Of a stretch of 35,247 nucleotides of DNA, positions 24,741 through 34,249 are shown piece after piece; the first letter of the stretch is position 1; every line of letters starts with the position of its first letter. A program made the position numbers and the translations under genes. A model generated the notes under the pieces. That model saw only the letters and a list, made by a program, of their open reading frames with translations, did no database searches and was not told the origin of the DNA. The DNA is from Psychrobacter immobilis (lineage in GTDB: Bacteria; Pseudomonadota; Gammaproteobacteria; Pseudomonadales; Moraxellaceae): positions 1 through 35,247 of the forward strand of contig CAJHAA010000025.1 of assembly GCA_904846265.1 (NCBI GenBank). The letters are read 5' to 3'.

Positions 24741-26162
24741 ATGAGTATAGCTATTTTAAAGCAGAGGCTGAATCAGAGTGTCGATAATTTCGCTGAACCT
24801 GCCCAAATACATAATAAGTTTGCCAGACCGACCAAATTAATGAGGACGCTAGAAATCATTGAACGTAAGTTTGATGATATGGAAAATGCTCAGCCTATCG
24901 AAGAGAAGATTATTAACTCAATTTTAAAGTTAGAGAAGCATGGCAAAGACTATCTGACAAAACGTGATTGGAAGAACCTAGCTTGGTCACTCAGTAAAAA
25001 ACTGCTAAGTTATGAGGACAAAATACTTTTCACTTTCAAGGGTAGCGAGCTCATTGAACAATTTAGCAAAATGGATGTTGAGCTGCTAAAGGTTGTTTAT
25101 TTCCCTCTGCTTTATAGTTATTTTGCGGTAGAACAAGATGAAATAAATAAACGGCCAAATAACTGGATTGGGCTCAGGAATATCTTAAATACCAATCGCT
25201 CTACGTTGTTTCAAGCTACTCTTAGGCCTAAAAAATGGCTTATTACGCTAACTGATCATCCTGAAGTGCTCTCGCTAGATCCTTCCAAAAGATTTATTTA
25301 TGACTTTTTACATAATAGTGATGACCGTAGAGTGAGTAGTCAATTAGAAAGCTTAAGTATCGCTCCTAATAGCTGGTTCTGGGATAGCTTAGTAAGTTCA
25401 TCTATCAAATCAGTTAAGACAATGAAAGAAGATGACTACTTTAAACTGATACCTCGTTTCTTGCTCCTCCTCGAAAAAAATCCAATTTATACCACAGCTA
25501 TTTTAACGGTTCTACTTGAACGTTATGCTTCTACTTCAAGACGTACACTTGTACATGAAGCTTTAAAGTATGTTTGTTTGACGCAATGGGGTAACCCACA
25601 ATACGACTCATCAGCAGGTTGGCGCAATGTAAGCCCAGATACTAGAAAAATGGTGGTTCAATGGTTTGTGAGAGCAGATTTAGAAGCTTTCTTTAAATTG
25701 TTCAGCCATACAGCTGATGTCGTTCGTTTTAATTATTGGATAAAGTTTATTGATAAAATTTCTTTTTCTCAGATATTTCTGGGTCCAGCTGCCGTGCAAT
25801 CTAGAAATGCTGAACATAGAAAGTTCATAGAACTTAACCGTGGTAGATTAAAGAACCTTGTAGGTTCTACTGCTAGTAATAATGCCTTTCTACTTAAAAT
25901 TGATAATATCTATATTGTTGATTTTTCAGATACAGGAAATGCTTGTTATGGATATAGTAATTTACCCTTCAATATTGATAAGAAAAATATAACTGTTTTT
26001 GAATTGAAGAACAAACGGCATTCAGTCTTTAAAAGTGATTCTGGCCGAGGAATGAGTTTAAGCCATTCAGGAAACTGGGCGGCTAAATTTGATGAAAAAC
26101 TTGCTGAGTTGGGAGTCTTTTCTAATCAATCTAATAGTCCGAAATACAAAAGACGTTATTAG
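24741..26162 (+). CDS. zorC: Zorya type I effector-complex protein ZorC
   Basis: This 473-residue protein starts MSIAILKQRLNQSVDNF. I chose ATG 24741 because AAGGTGA lies just upstream; a GTG at 24732 would overlap zorB. It shows the mostly helical body of the EH-signature family. The sequence near WAAKFDEKLAELGVF at the C-terminus and the aromatic/basic stretch WVDWF-like NYWIKFIDKI are compatible with it, but I see no catalytic motif. In type I Zorya, ZorC is a cytoplasmic DNA-binding protein that acts with ZorD after motor activation. It is recognised mainly from its place between zorB and zorD and its length. Confidence 0.82.
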   Translation: MSIAILKQRLNQSVDNFAEPAQIHNKFARPTKLMRTLEIIERKFDDMENAQPIEEKIINSILKLEKHGKDYLTKRDWKNLAWSLSKKLLSYEDKILFTFKGSELIEQFSKMDVELLKVVYFPLLYSYFAVEQDEINKRPNNWIGLRNILNTNRSTLFQATLRPKKWLITLTDHPEVLSLDPSKRFIYDFLHNSDDRRVSSQLESLSIAPNSWFWDSLVSSSIKSVKTMKEDDYFKLIPRFLLLLEKNPIYTTAILTVLLERYASTSRRTLVHEALKYVCLTQWGNPQYDSSAGWRNVSPDTRKMVVQWFVRADLEAFFKLFSHTADVVRFNYWIKFIDKISFSQIFLGPAAVQSRNAEHRKFIELNRGRLKNLVGSTASNNAFLLKIDNIYIVDFSDTGNACYGYSNLPFNIDKKNITVFELKNKRHSVFKSDSGRGMSLSHSGNWAAKFDEKLAELGVFSNQSNSPKYKRRY

Positions 26163-26171
26163 AGAGTAGTT

Positions 26172-29100
26172 ATGAAGTTAGCATTCTGGAAAAGAAATAA
26201 AGCTGTTGACGATACTAATAAAGAGGATTTATTAGAAAAAATCGTGCCTTTACCGCTGCAATATGATGACATGAGTTTAAAGCACTGCTATACAGCTGTA
26301 GCTAAAACTGATACGGATTTCTACTGGGAGAGTTTAGCCGATGAAGAGGTTGCTTATCAGCTAGATGATAGCTATGTATTGCCATGGGAAGAGTTGTTTC
26401 AGATTAAACAAGACCCTGATCATACCGATGTCATTAATTTGCTCAACTTGCCATTATCAAATAATTTATACCCGATTATTCGTAGTGAAAATGGCCTAAG
26501 CGATTCGGGTTTCCAAATTATTCTGGATGGTTGGTGTGATAAAAATAAGGTCAAGTTTAAAGGCTCAGTCAAACGAACAGGCGCGATTATTAGTATTACC
26601 GGTAAAGAATATTTATTGAATGAAAGCACTTGGAAGCTATTAGAAAAAATTAAAGAGTTCTCTCGTATTACGGATAAAAATAAATCATTAAATCAAAAGT
26701 ATTGGGCACAAATACGTAGTTTAGCGAATAAAAGCGAGGCCAACTTAGATGAGTTCTTGCGTAAAACGATCGTACTTGCCCCAGAAGAGCTGCAACTTAA
26801 CCTTCGTAAAAACTTAGTTAGTACAGAATCAGTGGTAGAGGTGCAGCCTGATTTTAAAGACTCGCCCTCAAATTGGCTACAAACTTTTGATAACTATAAT
26901 GAAGTTCAGGATGAATATACGATCAGCTTACCAGAAGGTGGCCTCGCACACGTTATCATTGAGCCGCAAGTTAAGAGTGTACTCAATGAAATTAAGAAGA
27001 TGCCAAATCGTCGGATAGCTGGCGAGCGTGCACAGACCTTTTTACATAACCCCTTTGCTCAGTTAGGAGAGGACGCCATAGAGGTTATATCCCCAGAGGG
27101 CTTTGAGCAATCCAAAGAAGAGGCAGAAATCTATAGCTACCGTTTGTTAATAGATAAAATCTATGACAATGAATCATATTTTAGTTCCGCTCAATTGACG
27201 CTGCATGAAAATTCAAGTAGAGCACAAGACCCTATTCTGTTAGAGCTTTCAAATCTAGCGCAAGCTCAACACTTTATTGCTACTTATGAGCGATCATCAC
27301 CGGTGTTCCTATGGGCAGGTTACAGCATAGATAGAAGCAACTACTTAGATAACCAAGTAGACGAGCTGAAAAGCGATCTAGAAAAAATTCAACAGTATGA
27401 AGATGATTTACAAACTAGAGATGTACTAGACTTAAATAATTATAGTCCTAGAGTAATAGGGATTGGTGAAGCTGAAAAACTGAGCTCTGAAGCCATTCAA
27501 AAAGATAGTGGTGAATCCGAATGGTTACCACAAAATCTTATAGATGGGTCAGCCGACTTATCTCAATTTATTTCTGATAATACTGATGCCACTACTGAAC
27601 TACTTGAGCAACGTATCCAGCATGCAGAGGCAGAAGGCGAGAGCTTTATTCTACATCCGGACAGCAACGTCTCTATTCCATTAGATGATGCAAAAAAACT
27701 ACTTGATGATCTGCGTGATTCAAAGACTGGGGACCCAGTTGAAAACGACATAGAGCAAGAGCAGCCAGAAGCTGATGAAACAAAGAAAAAATCCACCTTA
27801 TTGATTGCTAATAATATCGATGAGGCAGACTTTACTAAGAAGCGAGCTGAGATTCTGGCTTTTGATGAAAGTAATCGCCCTCAGGCCAGATTGCCATCAA
27901 GTTTTAGAAGCCAAGAATTTAGTTTAAAAAAGCATCAAGAGTATGGTATCGCTTGGCTACAAAATCTATATCAGTATGCACCAACTCAGGTTAGCGGCTG
28001 CTTATTAGCGGATGATATGGGATTAGGAAAAACTTTGCAGTTACTTTGTTTTATTGGTGAATATCTAGAAACTGCAGAAGATAAAAAACCTGCATTAGTA
28101 GTAGCACCAGTTTCTTTATTAGAGAACTGGGAGAGTGAAATCAATAGGTTTTTTAGTGCAAAATTTGGAAAAGTATTAAGTTTATATGGCGATAACTTAA
28201 AACAGCGAAAAATACCCAAACACCTAATATCTCCTCAATTAAGAAACGATTACGGAATAACAAACCTACTTGAAGATAATTGGTTAGGCGGGGCAGATAT
28301 CGTACTGACTACTTATGAAACCATGCGAGACCTTGAGTTTTCTTTAGGGAGGGTGGATTGGAGTATGATGATATGTGATGAAGCCCAAAAAATAAAAGTG
28401 CCTACTGCAATGGTTACTAAAGCCGCTAAAGCCCAAAAAGCAGACTTTAAGATTGCTTGTACAGGCACGCCTGTAGAGAATTCACTTGTTGATCTATGGT
28501 GCTTATTTGATTTCATTCAAGAAAACCTGATGGGTTCGCTTAGTGAATTTAATAAAGAGTATCGACGTCCTATTGAAAAGAAAGACGATGAAGACAACGC
28601 GATAATAGATGAGCTTCGTCAATTGATAGAGCCGCAAGTATTAAGACGTATGAAGCATGATGTCGCTGAGTTGCCAGCAAAACACGAAGTTAATGATTGT
28701 AAAAATATTGAAATATCAACGCTGCAACGCACACTTTATAAACAAGTATCAAATGATTATAGAAGTTTATCTGAGCAAGGCCATAAAGGCGTTATGTTAA
28801 AAGCACTACATGACATGCGAATGATTTGTGCTCACCCCCTGAATTTTCAAGAAAAAGCGACTATCAAGGATTCGCCTAAAGCCGAATGGTTAATAAACAC
28901 TTTAGAGACCATAAAACAAAAAAATGAGAAGGTTATCATTTTTACTGAGTTCAGGGCTATTCAAGTGTTTTTAAAGCGACTTCTCCTTGAGCGATTTGGA
29001 TTAAACGTTACTACAGTGAATGGGGATTCAAATACTAATAGTAGAGTAGGCTTAACGCGGCAGGGCATTATTGATAAGTTCCAAGAAACGAATGGTTTCA

Positions 29101-29399
29101 ATGTGATTATCTTATCCACGGTGGCAGTTGGCTTTGGTGTGAATATCCAAAAAGCAAACCATGTTATCCACTATACACGCAGTTGGAACCCAGCTAAGGA
29201 AGATCAAGCAACTGATAGAGCTTACCGTATTGGGCAAGATAAAGAGGTTTTTGTTTATTACCCATCTATTGCAGCAGATGATTTTGAGACGTTTGAAATC
29301 AAACTGGATAAGCTACTATCTAGTAAGCGCAGTCTTGCTGATGATATGTTGAAACCAAACGTGGAGCTTACTCAAGAGCTGATTCAGTCGATTTATTGA
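26172..29399 (+). CDS. zorD: Zorya type I effector ZorD (SNF2-like helicase/nuclease)
   Basis: This 1075-residue protein is close to the length of E. coli ZorD. The first ~560 residues are the family's N-terminal region, including an acidic linker (about 500-545). The SNF2 core follows: motif I LADDMGLGKT (about 612-621), motif II DEAQ (about 735), motif III ACTGTPVENS, motif V-like STVAVGFGVN and motif VI QATDRAYRIGQ (about 1012-1022). All ATPase residues look intact. ZorD is the ATP-dependent effector that degrades or blocks invading DNA. GAGAG lies before ATG 26172, 10 bases after zorC. A MITE-like element follows the stop. Confidence 0.93.
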   Translation: MKLAFWKRNKAVDDTNKEDLLEKIVPLPLQYDDMSLKHCYTAVAKTDTDFYWESLADEEVAYQLDDSYVLPWEELFQIKQDPDHTDVINLLNLPLSNNLYPIIRSENGLSDSGFQIILDGWCDKNKVKFKGSVKRTGAIISITGKEYLLNESTWKLLEKIKEFSRITDKNKSLNQKYWAQIRSLANKSEANLDEFLRKTIVLAPEELQLNLRKNLVSTESVVEVQPDFKDSPSNWLQTFDNYNEVQDEYTISLPEGGLAHVIIEPQVKSVLNEIKKMPNRRIAGERAQTFLHNPFAQLGEDAIEVISPEGFEQSKEEAEIYSYRLLIDKIYDNESYFSSAQLTLHENSSRAQDPILLELSNLAQAQHFIATYERSSPVFLWAGYSIDRSNYLDNQVDELKSDLEKIQQYEDDLQTRDVLDLNNYSPRVIGIGEAEKLSSEAIQKDSGESEWLPQNLIDGSADLSQFISDNTDATTELLEQRIQHAEAEGESFILHPDSNVSIPLDDAKKLLDDLRDSKTGDPVENDIEQEQPEADETKKKSTLLIANNIDEADFTKKRAEILAFDESNRPQARLPSSFRSQEFSLKKHQEYGIAWLQNLYQYAPTQVSGCLLADDMGLGKTLQLLCFIGEYLETAEDKKPALVVAPVSLLENWESEINRFFSAKFGKVLSLYGDNLKQRKIPKHLISPQLRNDYGITNLLEDNWLGGADIVLTTYETMRDLEFSLGRVDWSMMICDEAQKIKVPTAMVTKAAKAQKADFKIACTGTPVENSLVDLWCLFDFIQENLMGSLSEFNKEYRRPIEKKDDEDNAIIDELRQLIEPQVLRRMKHDVAELPAKHEVNDCKNIEISTLQRTLYKQVSNDYRSLSEQGHKGVMLKALHDMRMICAHPLNFQEKATIKDSPKAEWLINTLETIKQKNEKVIIFTEFRAIQVFLKRLLLERFGLNVTTVNGDSNTNSRVGLTRQGIIDKFQETNGFNVIILSTVAVGFGVNIQKANHVIHYTRSWNPAKEDQATDRAYRIGQDKEVFVYYPSIAADDFETFEIKLDKLLSSKRSLADDMLKPNVELTQELIQSIY

Positions 29400-29409
29400 T
29401 TAAGTTTTT

Positions 29410-29542
29410 GGGTGGTGTGTCAAAAAGTATGCTGATTAAAATTTGAACAATTTTTGAAGCCTTGAAAGCTTTATAGAATCAGAGAACTTAGCTTAGATTT
29501 CTTATTGACTTTTATCGCCAGCATACTTTTTAGAACACCACC
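29410..29542. mobile_element. MITE-like element of about 133 bp after zorD
   Basis: Terminal inverted repeats of about 26 bases bound it: GGGTGGTGTGTCAAAAAGTA on the left and, read inwards from the right, GGTGGTGTTCTAAAAAGTAT. Both continue as ATGCTG. There is no coding sequence inside. The ends recall IS1595-type termini, but I cannot name a parent. It starts 10 bases after the zorD stop. Without a clear target duplication a long imperfect terminator hairpin is the alternative. Confidence 0.6.
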
Positions 29543-29800
29543 AAAATACGAAACTATACCCACGAGATAAAAGAACGGGATTTTAGCATGCTGACTGAAG
29601 CGTAAGCGAATATTCCTCTGCATATACAGTTATTCAAGCAATAGCGTCAAATACTGACTATAAGCTTGGAAATCCTACGAGCATGGCATAGAAAACATAC
29701 AAGCAAAGTATTCCTGCATCGGCACAAGAGCAAAGCTAAGAGCAACGCATAAAGAGCTTGAACGCGAATTACATCATACATAAGGCTGCTGGTATTGAAG
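29543..29800 (+). pseudogene. Decayed IS3-family orfA relic
   Basis: This stretch aligns along its length with orfA of the IS at 929-2236. Shared landmarks are GAGATAAAAGAACG, GCATGCTGACTGAAGCGT, ATTCAAGCAATAGCGTCAAA, CATGGCATAGAAAACATAC and AAAGAGCTTGAACGCGAA. It carries stops, substitutions and a deletion before CATAAGGCTGCTG. No terminal repeat and no orfB follow. It is an old remnant of the same IS family that now sits at both window edges. Confidence 0.8.
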
Positions 29801-29869
29801 CCTAGTCTCAGCGAGTTTACCTATTACCATATTAATCATTCAAAAGAGTGTTTTCATCTTTTTAAAACA

Positions 29870-30830
29870 ATGGGTTAAACAGGAATTAAACTATAGTGTA
29901 TTAAATACAAAAATGTTATAAGATAAAACATCTCAACAGATATACTCAATTATCATGACTTACTCACTAGATTATCGCAAACAAGTTCTTAAAAGCTTAG
30001 CAGATGGCATGACTTTTGCCGAGGCAGCCTCTTTTTATGACATTAGTCCAACCACCATTCAAAAGTGGAAGAAACGGCTGCATAGTAAGAGCACTCGCAA
30101 TGTTACGCCATCAAAAATACCGGATGATGCCCTACGCAAAGACGTTGAGCGTTACCCTGATGACTATCACTATGAGAGAGCAAGACGGTTCAACTGTACT
30201 GCCCCAGCCATTTGTGAGGCTTTAAAACGCCTAGGCATCAGTCAAAAAAAAGACCTTAGAGCATCCAAAAGCATGTCCAATAAAAAGAGCGGCGTATCAG
30301 AGTAAGCTTGATAACTTTAAACAGCAAGGTTATCCCATTGTGTATATGGACGAAAGCGGTTTTGAAAGCCAGACCATTCGTCCTCATGGTTATGCACCGA
30401 TAGGCAAACCCTGTATCGACAGCTACAACTAGCAAGGTAAAAAGCGAACCAACGTCATTGGGGCTCTATATGAAAAGATGCTATTTGCACTGGATTACTT
30501 TGAACACAACATTAACAGCGGCATATTCTACGATTGGTGCAAACACACCCTAATCCCAAGCCTTAAAACCAAATGCGTGATTGTCATGGATAACGCTCGG
30601 TTTCATAAAAGTAGACGTATCCAAAAATTACTGAGCAGGCATGGTCATCGTATCCTATGGCTGCCGCCGTACAGCCCAGACTTGAACCCTATTGAGAAAA
30701 AATGGGCACAAGTGAAGTTTCTACGCCAAGGGTGGATGGAAAATGACTTATCCAAATTATTTTATGATATTTGTTCTAGCCATAACACTTTTGCTTTGAA
30801 CTGACTATAGTTATCTAGGACAGCTCCCAG
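29870..30830 (+). mobile_element. IS630-family element, degenerate
   Basis: The transposase lies between imperfect ends that share AACTATAGT: about 29870-29897 on the left and 30803-30830 on the right, where the inward reading is GAGCTGTCCTAGATAACTAT. The ends are approximate. It lies between the two Zorya operons in the same direction, interrupts neither, and has a broken transposase. Confidence 0.72.
29955..30804 (+). pseudogene. IS630-family transposase, frameshifted and with internal stop
   Basis: The N-terminal helix-turn-helix half is at 29955-30305 (MTYSLDYRKQVLKSLADGMT...ISPTTIQKWKKRL). At the eight-A run (30244-30251) the homologous frame changes: with one A fewer it continues as ...KTLEHPKACPIKRAAYQSKLDNF. 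A TAG at 30430-30432 then interrupts it. The catalytic half holds Asp in YMDESGFE and VMDNARFH and Glu in NPIEKKW, giving the DDE triad. Slippage at the A run can be programmed in IS630 elements, but the internal TAG makes this copy a pseudogene. Confidence 0.85.
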
Positions 30831-30978
30831 TTTTTATTATCGATTGACTGTGTTTGGAAATATTACTCTAAGATTTCATTTATGTATGATAGGCTTGCCA
30901 CCTGAAAACTTTAGAAACTGATTATTCAGTAATATCTTGAATACATTTTATTTTTCATAATTAAGTAGGAATATTTCA

Positions 30979-32529
30979 ATGGGTTTGGGTAACTTGAGCA
31001 CTGAAACTTTATTGTTTATCGGTATTATTTTAATTCTGACAGTAATATTCCATGTCAGATATAACCAAAAAATATCGGAACAAGCTCCCACGATTTTAAC
31101 AACCTTAGGTATTTTTGCGACATTTTTTGCAATCGCTTTAGGATTACTTAGATTTGACTCTGTTAATATTCAAGATAGCGTACCGGCATTACTTGATAGC
31201 ATGAAAACTGCGTTTTGGGCTTCGGTATTCGGTGTTGGTGGTGCTTTAACTTTTAATTTCAGAAGATTGCTTGAAGCAAATGAATATATCGATGAGTCTG
31301 ATATTAAACGGGAATTATTAAAAGAGCTGACAGCTTTAAGATTTGAAAATGATCAAAGCATGAAAGAGCTCACAGAATCTAAAAATAGAGATCTTGAAGT
31401 TGGTCGAGGGTTATTGGAAGAAATAAAAGAATTAAGATTTGAAAGCACCCGAAACCTGAGAGAGCTTACAGAATCTAAAAACAAAGATCTTGTAATGAAT
31501 GAAAAGTCCTTAGAAGAAATAAAAGAATTAAGAATTGAGACCAATCAAAACCTAAGAAAACTTACAGAGTCCAAGAATAAAGATTATGATCTCAATCAAG
31601 AGCACCTAAAAGAGATAAAGGAATTAAGATTTGAAAATAATCACAACCTCAAAGAGCTTACAAAAGCTCAGAATGAGGCGCTTGATAAAATTTCGAAATC
31701 ATCATCAGAGGAATTAATTAAGGCTTTACAAGAGGTCATTAAAGACTTTAATGAGAAAATAAGTGAGCAGTTTGGAGAAAACTTTAAACACTTGAATGAT
31801 GCGGTATCAAAACTTTTAATATGGCAAGATCAGTATAAGGATCATATTGATACCTCTACAAGCTCACTAACAACTATTACAAATACTGTTCAGAAATTTA
31901 TTAGTCAGTTTGCTTCAATAGTTGAAGATTCAGAGACTATAACTAGTAACTCAGAAAAATTTATAGGTAACTCAGAAGCTTTCAAAGATATTGCCGAACA
32001 CCTAGAAGTTACTTTAGGTAACTTAGATACCCAAAGACAAGCTATTCATAATCAGCTAGAAAGTTTATCAAAGCTAGTTAGCCAGGCATCAAATGATTTG
32101 CCAGAAATTAATAACCAAATCTTAGGTATAGCAAATACCATGCAAAACTCAGCTACAGGTTTCAATAACAAAGTATTAGGCATAGCAGAGACTATGGAAG
32201 GTTCAGCAAAAGATTTTAATAATCAAGTATTAGGTATAGCAAACATAATGCAGACTTCAACAACAGGATTCAATAACCACGTTTCAGGTATAGCAACTAC
32301 CATGCAAAGCTCAGCAAAAGATTTCAACAGTACTGTCTCTGAGCTATCAAATGACACTAAGAACCAAACAAATGCGTTAACTGAAGGAATTGAACGAGCT
32401 TTGCTTGAGTCTTTGAATACACTAGGGGGTCAGTTGTCTGCAATGACAGAAAAATTTGCTAACGATTATAATCAACTTTCGGAAGCTCTTGCTAGAATAT
32501 CTAGAATTACACAAAATAGTGGGCGTTAA
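30979..32529 (+). CDS. zorA: Zorya type II motor protein ZorA with repeat-built tail
   Basis: This 516-residue MotA/TolQ/ExbB-like protein has membrane segments at about 6-27 (TLLFIGIILILTVIF), 36-58 (TILTTLGIFATFFAIALGLL) and 67-95 (ALLDSMKTAFWASVFGVGGAL). The cytoplasmic tail has two repeat blocks: four 32-residue units at 116-243 (EIKELRFE...NLRELTESKNKD) and four 18-residue units at 378-449 (NNQVLGIANIMQTSTTGF). AGGA precedes the ATG at 30979. It is the first gene of zorA-zorB-zorE. It is much diverged from the ZorA at 21919, so the two operons are separate acquisitions and not a recent duplication. Confidence 0.88.
   Translation: MGLGNLSTETLLFIGIILILTVIFHVRYNQKISEQAPTILTTLGIFATFFAIALGLLRFDSVNIQDSVPALLDSMKTAFWASVFGVGGALTFNFRRLLEANEYIDESDIKRELLKELTALRFENDQSMKELTESKNRDLEVGRGLLEEIKELRFESTRNLRELTESKNKDLVMNEKSLEEIKELRIETNQNLRKLTESKNKDYDLNQEHLKEIKELRFENNHNLKELTKAQNEALDKISKSSSEELIKALQEVIKDFNEKISEQFGENFKHLNDAVSKLLIWQDQYKDHIDTSTSSLTTITNTVQKFISQFASIVEDSETITSNSEKFIGNSEAFKDIAEHLEVTLGNLDTQRQAIHNQLESLSKLVSQASNDLPEINNQILGIANTMQNSATGFNNKVLGIAETMEGSAKDFNNQVLGIANIMQTSTTGFNNHVSGIATTMQSSAKDFNSTVSELSNDTKNQTNALTEGIERALLESLNTLGGQLSAMTEKFANDYNQLSEALARISRITQNSGR
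31324..31707 (+). repeat. Four 96-bp tandem repeats in type II zorA
   Basis: Units start at 31324, 31420, 31516 and 31612, exactly 96 bases apart. Each encodes a 32-residue coiled-coil unit (EIKELRFE...LTESKNKD). The last unit is the most diverged. The period is a multiple of three, so copy-number change would alter tail length without a frameshift. Confidence 0.9.
32110..32325 (+). repeat. Four 54-bp tandem repeats in type II zorA
   Basis: These are four units of 18 residues: NNQILGIANTMQNSATGF, NNKVLGIAETMEGSAKDF, NNQVLGIANIMQTSTTGF and NNHVSGIATTMQSSAKDF. Units 1 and 3 end TGF and units 2 and 4 end KDF, which suggests a 108-bp pair that was duplicated. Confidence 0.88.
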
Positions 32530-32531
32530 TT

Positions 32532-33206
32532 ATGGCAAAAAGCTCAGATGGTCATTGGATACCATTAGCAGATTTAATGACAGGCCTTATGATGATGTTC
32601 ATGCTCATCGCTGTTTTGTATATGCTTAAAGTCAATAGTGCTGTGTCTGATTATTCAACATCAAAAAATGAATTGGGTAAAGAGCTGTGCGAAGAATTTG
32701 CGAGCGATTTAGATAAATGGGACGCAGAGTGCGATGATGCTAACTTAGTTGTTCGATTTAAATCTCCAGATGTATTATTCGATACTGGACAATCCGTTAT
32801 CAAACCTCAATTCCAAAGTATTTTAAGTGATTTTTTTCCTAGATATATCGATTTACTTAATCAGGAAAAATATAAATATAGCATTGAAGAGATACGTATT
32901 GAAGGACACACTTCAAGTAAGTGGCGCGAAGGAGTCTCAGAAAACGAAGCCTATTTTTCAAATATGCAGTTATCTCAAGCTCGTACCTTAAGTGTGTTAA
33001 AACACGTTCTTTCTGAGAAAAACACGCCTACTCAGGCATGGAGCAAAGATCTATTAACAGCTAATGGACTGTCTTCATCGAAACTTATACGTGATCTTGA
33101 TGGGACCGAAAACCAGCAAGGATCACAGAGGGTTGAGTTTAGAGTAAGAACCAATGCTGATGAGTATATAAACAGTATTATAGGTGATTTAGGTCAGCAA
33201 CAATGA
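32532..33206 (+). CDS. zorB: Zorya type II stator-like protein ZorB
   Basis: This 224-residue protein has a short N-terminus and one membrane helix with Asp14 in the PLADLMTG motif (about 11-33). The periplasmic OmpA-like domain has FDTGQSVIKPQF, IRIEGHTSSKW, NMQLSQARTLSVL and SQRVEFRVRTN. Asp14 is the expected proton carrier of the motor, and the NxxLSxxR element is the peptidoglycan-binding loop. It starts 2 bases after zorA and overlaps zorE by 4 bases, so expression is tightly coupled. It is intact and only distantly similar to the ZorB at 24004. Confidence 0.9.
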   Translation: MAKSSDGHWIPLADLMTGLMMMFMLIAVLYMLKVNSAVSDYSTSKNELGKELCEEFASDLDKWDAECDDANLVVRFKSPDVLFDTGQSVIKPQFQSILSDFFPRYIDLLNQEKYKYSIEEIRIEGHTSSKWREGVSENEAYFSNMQLSQARTLSVLKHVLSEKNTPTQAWSKDLLTANGLSSSKLIRDLDGTENQQGSQRVEFRVRTNADEYINSIIGDLGQQQ

Positions 33207-34078
33207 TGATAACTATCAAATTGCCCAATTTTTTTGAAAGCAGCTCTTTCATAGCTTTGAAAAGTCGAATGGGTATAGATAAAGATACCTATGGAAATTT
33301 TGGAAATAGTCAGGCTGAAATAAATCCAGATCTAATTGGAACGATCGGGCTTGAAGTTAAAAATATATCAGATATTGTCCCTCTAGATGACTATACATTA
33401 ACTTATGACGGTGAGAGGGTAATCGTATATATACGTGACGTTAATGAGTATAACAATGAAGTAAGGCTGCCTAAATTTCATGTTGCGAACTGTAAAACGC
33501 TACAGCAAATGATTAAAGATGGTAGAAAAAGAAGATATGTTGTCTCAAAAAACACGGAGAATAGTTTTCATTTAAACTTTATTAGTGGTGGTTCCGTTAG
33601 AAAAGAAGATCACTCTCTGAGTGTTTGCAAAAATTGTCTAGAAGTTTTACGTTGGGATGGCTATTCTCCGGGTTGGAACTATGAAAAGAAAGATAACTGT
33701 GTTAGCTATTTCCAGATTAAGAATTTCTTTTCCAAGTATCCAATATCTTTAATAGATAAGAAAGGATTTTCTGAAAATAACTCATCTCTTAATCAATATA
33801 GTAATGACTGGAATAGTATCAGCCACAAATACAAGAAATCTCAAAAATGGGTTTGTGAGCAATGTGGTGTTAGTTTAATACATAGTAAACCTTTAATACA
33901 TACGCACCATATAAACGGTCAAAAAAATGAAAATGACGATTCAAACTTAATAGCTCTTTGTGTTTGCTGCCATGTAAGTCAACCAATGCACGATCACATG
34001 CTCAATATTCCAGATATAGATAGCAGCATTAAAGAGATTTTAAAGATTCGTAAAAGACAAAATATAATTTGTAATTAA
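33203..34078 (+). CDS. zorE: Zorya type II effector ZorE (HNH endonuclease)
   Basis: This 291-residue protein has a C-terminal HNH nuclease with a treble-clef zinc site: Cys218 and Cys221 (WVCEQCGVS), His235-His236 (HTHHINGQ), Asn248 (DDSNLIAL), Cys253 and Cys256, and His257 (LCVCCH). The N-terminal 200 residues are unassigned and include a separate CKNC pair at about 139-142. ATGA couples it to zorB; a second ATG follows at once. As in other type II systems it replaces ZorC and ZorD as effector and should nick or cut phage DNA after motor activation. Nothing looks damaged. Confidence 0.9.
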   Translation: MMITIKLPNFFESSSFIALKSRMGIDKDTYGNFGNSQAEINPDLIGTIGLEVKNISDIVPLDDYTLTYDGERVIVYIRDVNEYNNEVRLPKFHVANCKTLQQMIKDGRKRRYVVSKNTENSFHLNFISGGSVRKEDHSLSVCKNCLEVLRWDGYSPGWNYEKKDNCVSYFQIKNFFSKYPISLIDKKGFSENNSSLNQYSNDWNSISHKYKKSQKWVCEQCGVSLIHSKPLIHTHHINGQKNENDDSNLIALCVCCHVSQPMHDHMLNIPDIDSSIKEILKIRKRQNIICN

Positions 34079-34101
34079 TCTTGTTTAGGACCTATGAAAG
34101 C

Positions 34102-34121
34102 TATGGAGTTAGTGTTCCATA
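34102..34121 (+). terminator. Weak hairpin after zorE
   Basis: A 6-bp stem TATGGA / TCCATA lies 24 bases after the zorE stop and is followed by AT-rich sequence without a T run. It could end the operon, but the evidence is slight. Confidence 0.3.
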
Positions 34122-34249
34122 ATTAACTTATCGCCTGATATAAAATCGGTAGAGCGTTGCATTAATTAGCTTTTTTGTCATCATGGGATCAACGTATAGT
34201 ATCTTTATATTTATTATTTTCTATTTAACCACCCCAGTATTGTGAGGGT

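Noticed and set aside
29161..29352. Open frame within the end of zorD
   Set aside because: It lies in another frame entirely inside the helicase gene and has no independent support.
30979..33206. Ordinary flagellar MotAB or TolQR/ExbBD pair
   Set aside because: The long cytoplasmic ZorA tail, the FADLMT/LADLMT-type ZorB helix and the coupled HNH gene fit Zorya; no flagellar, tol or ton genes are present.
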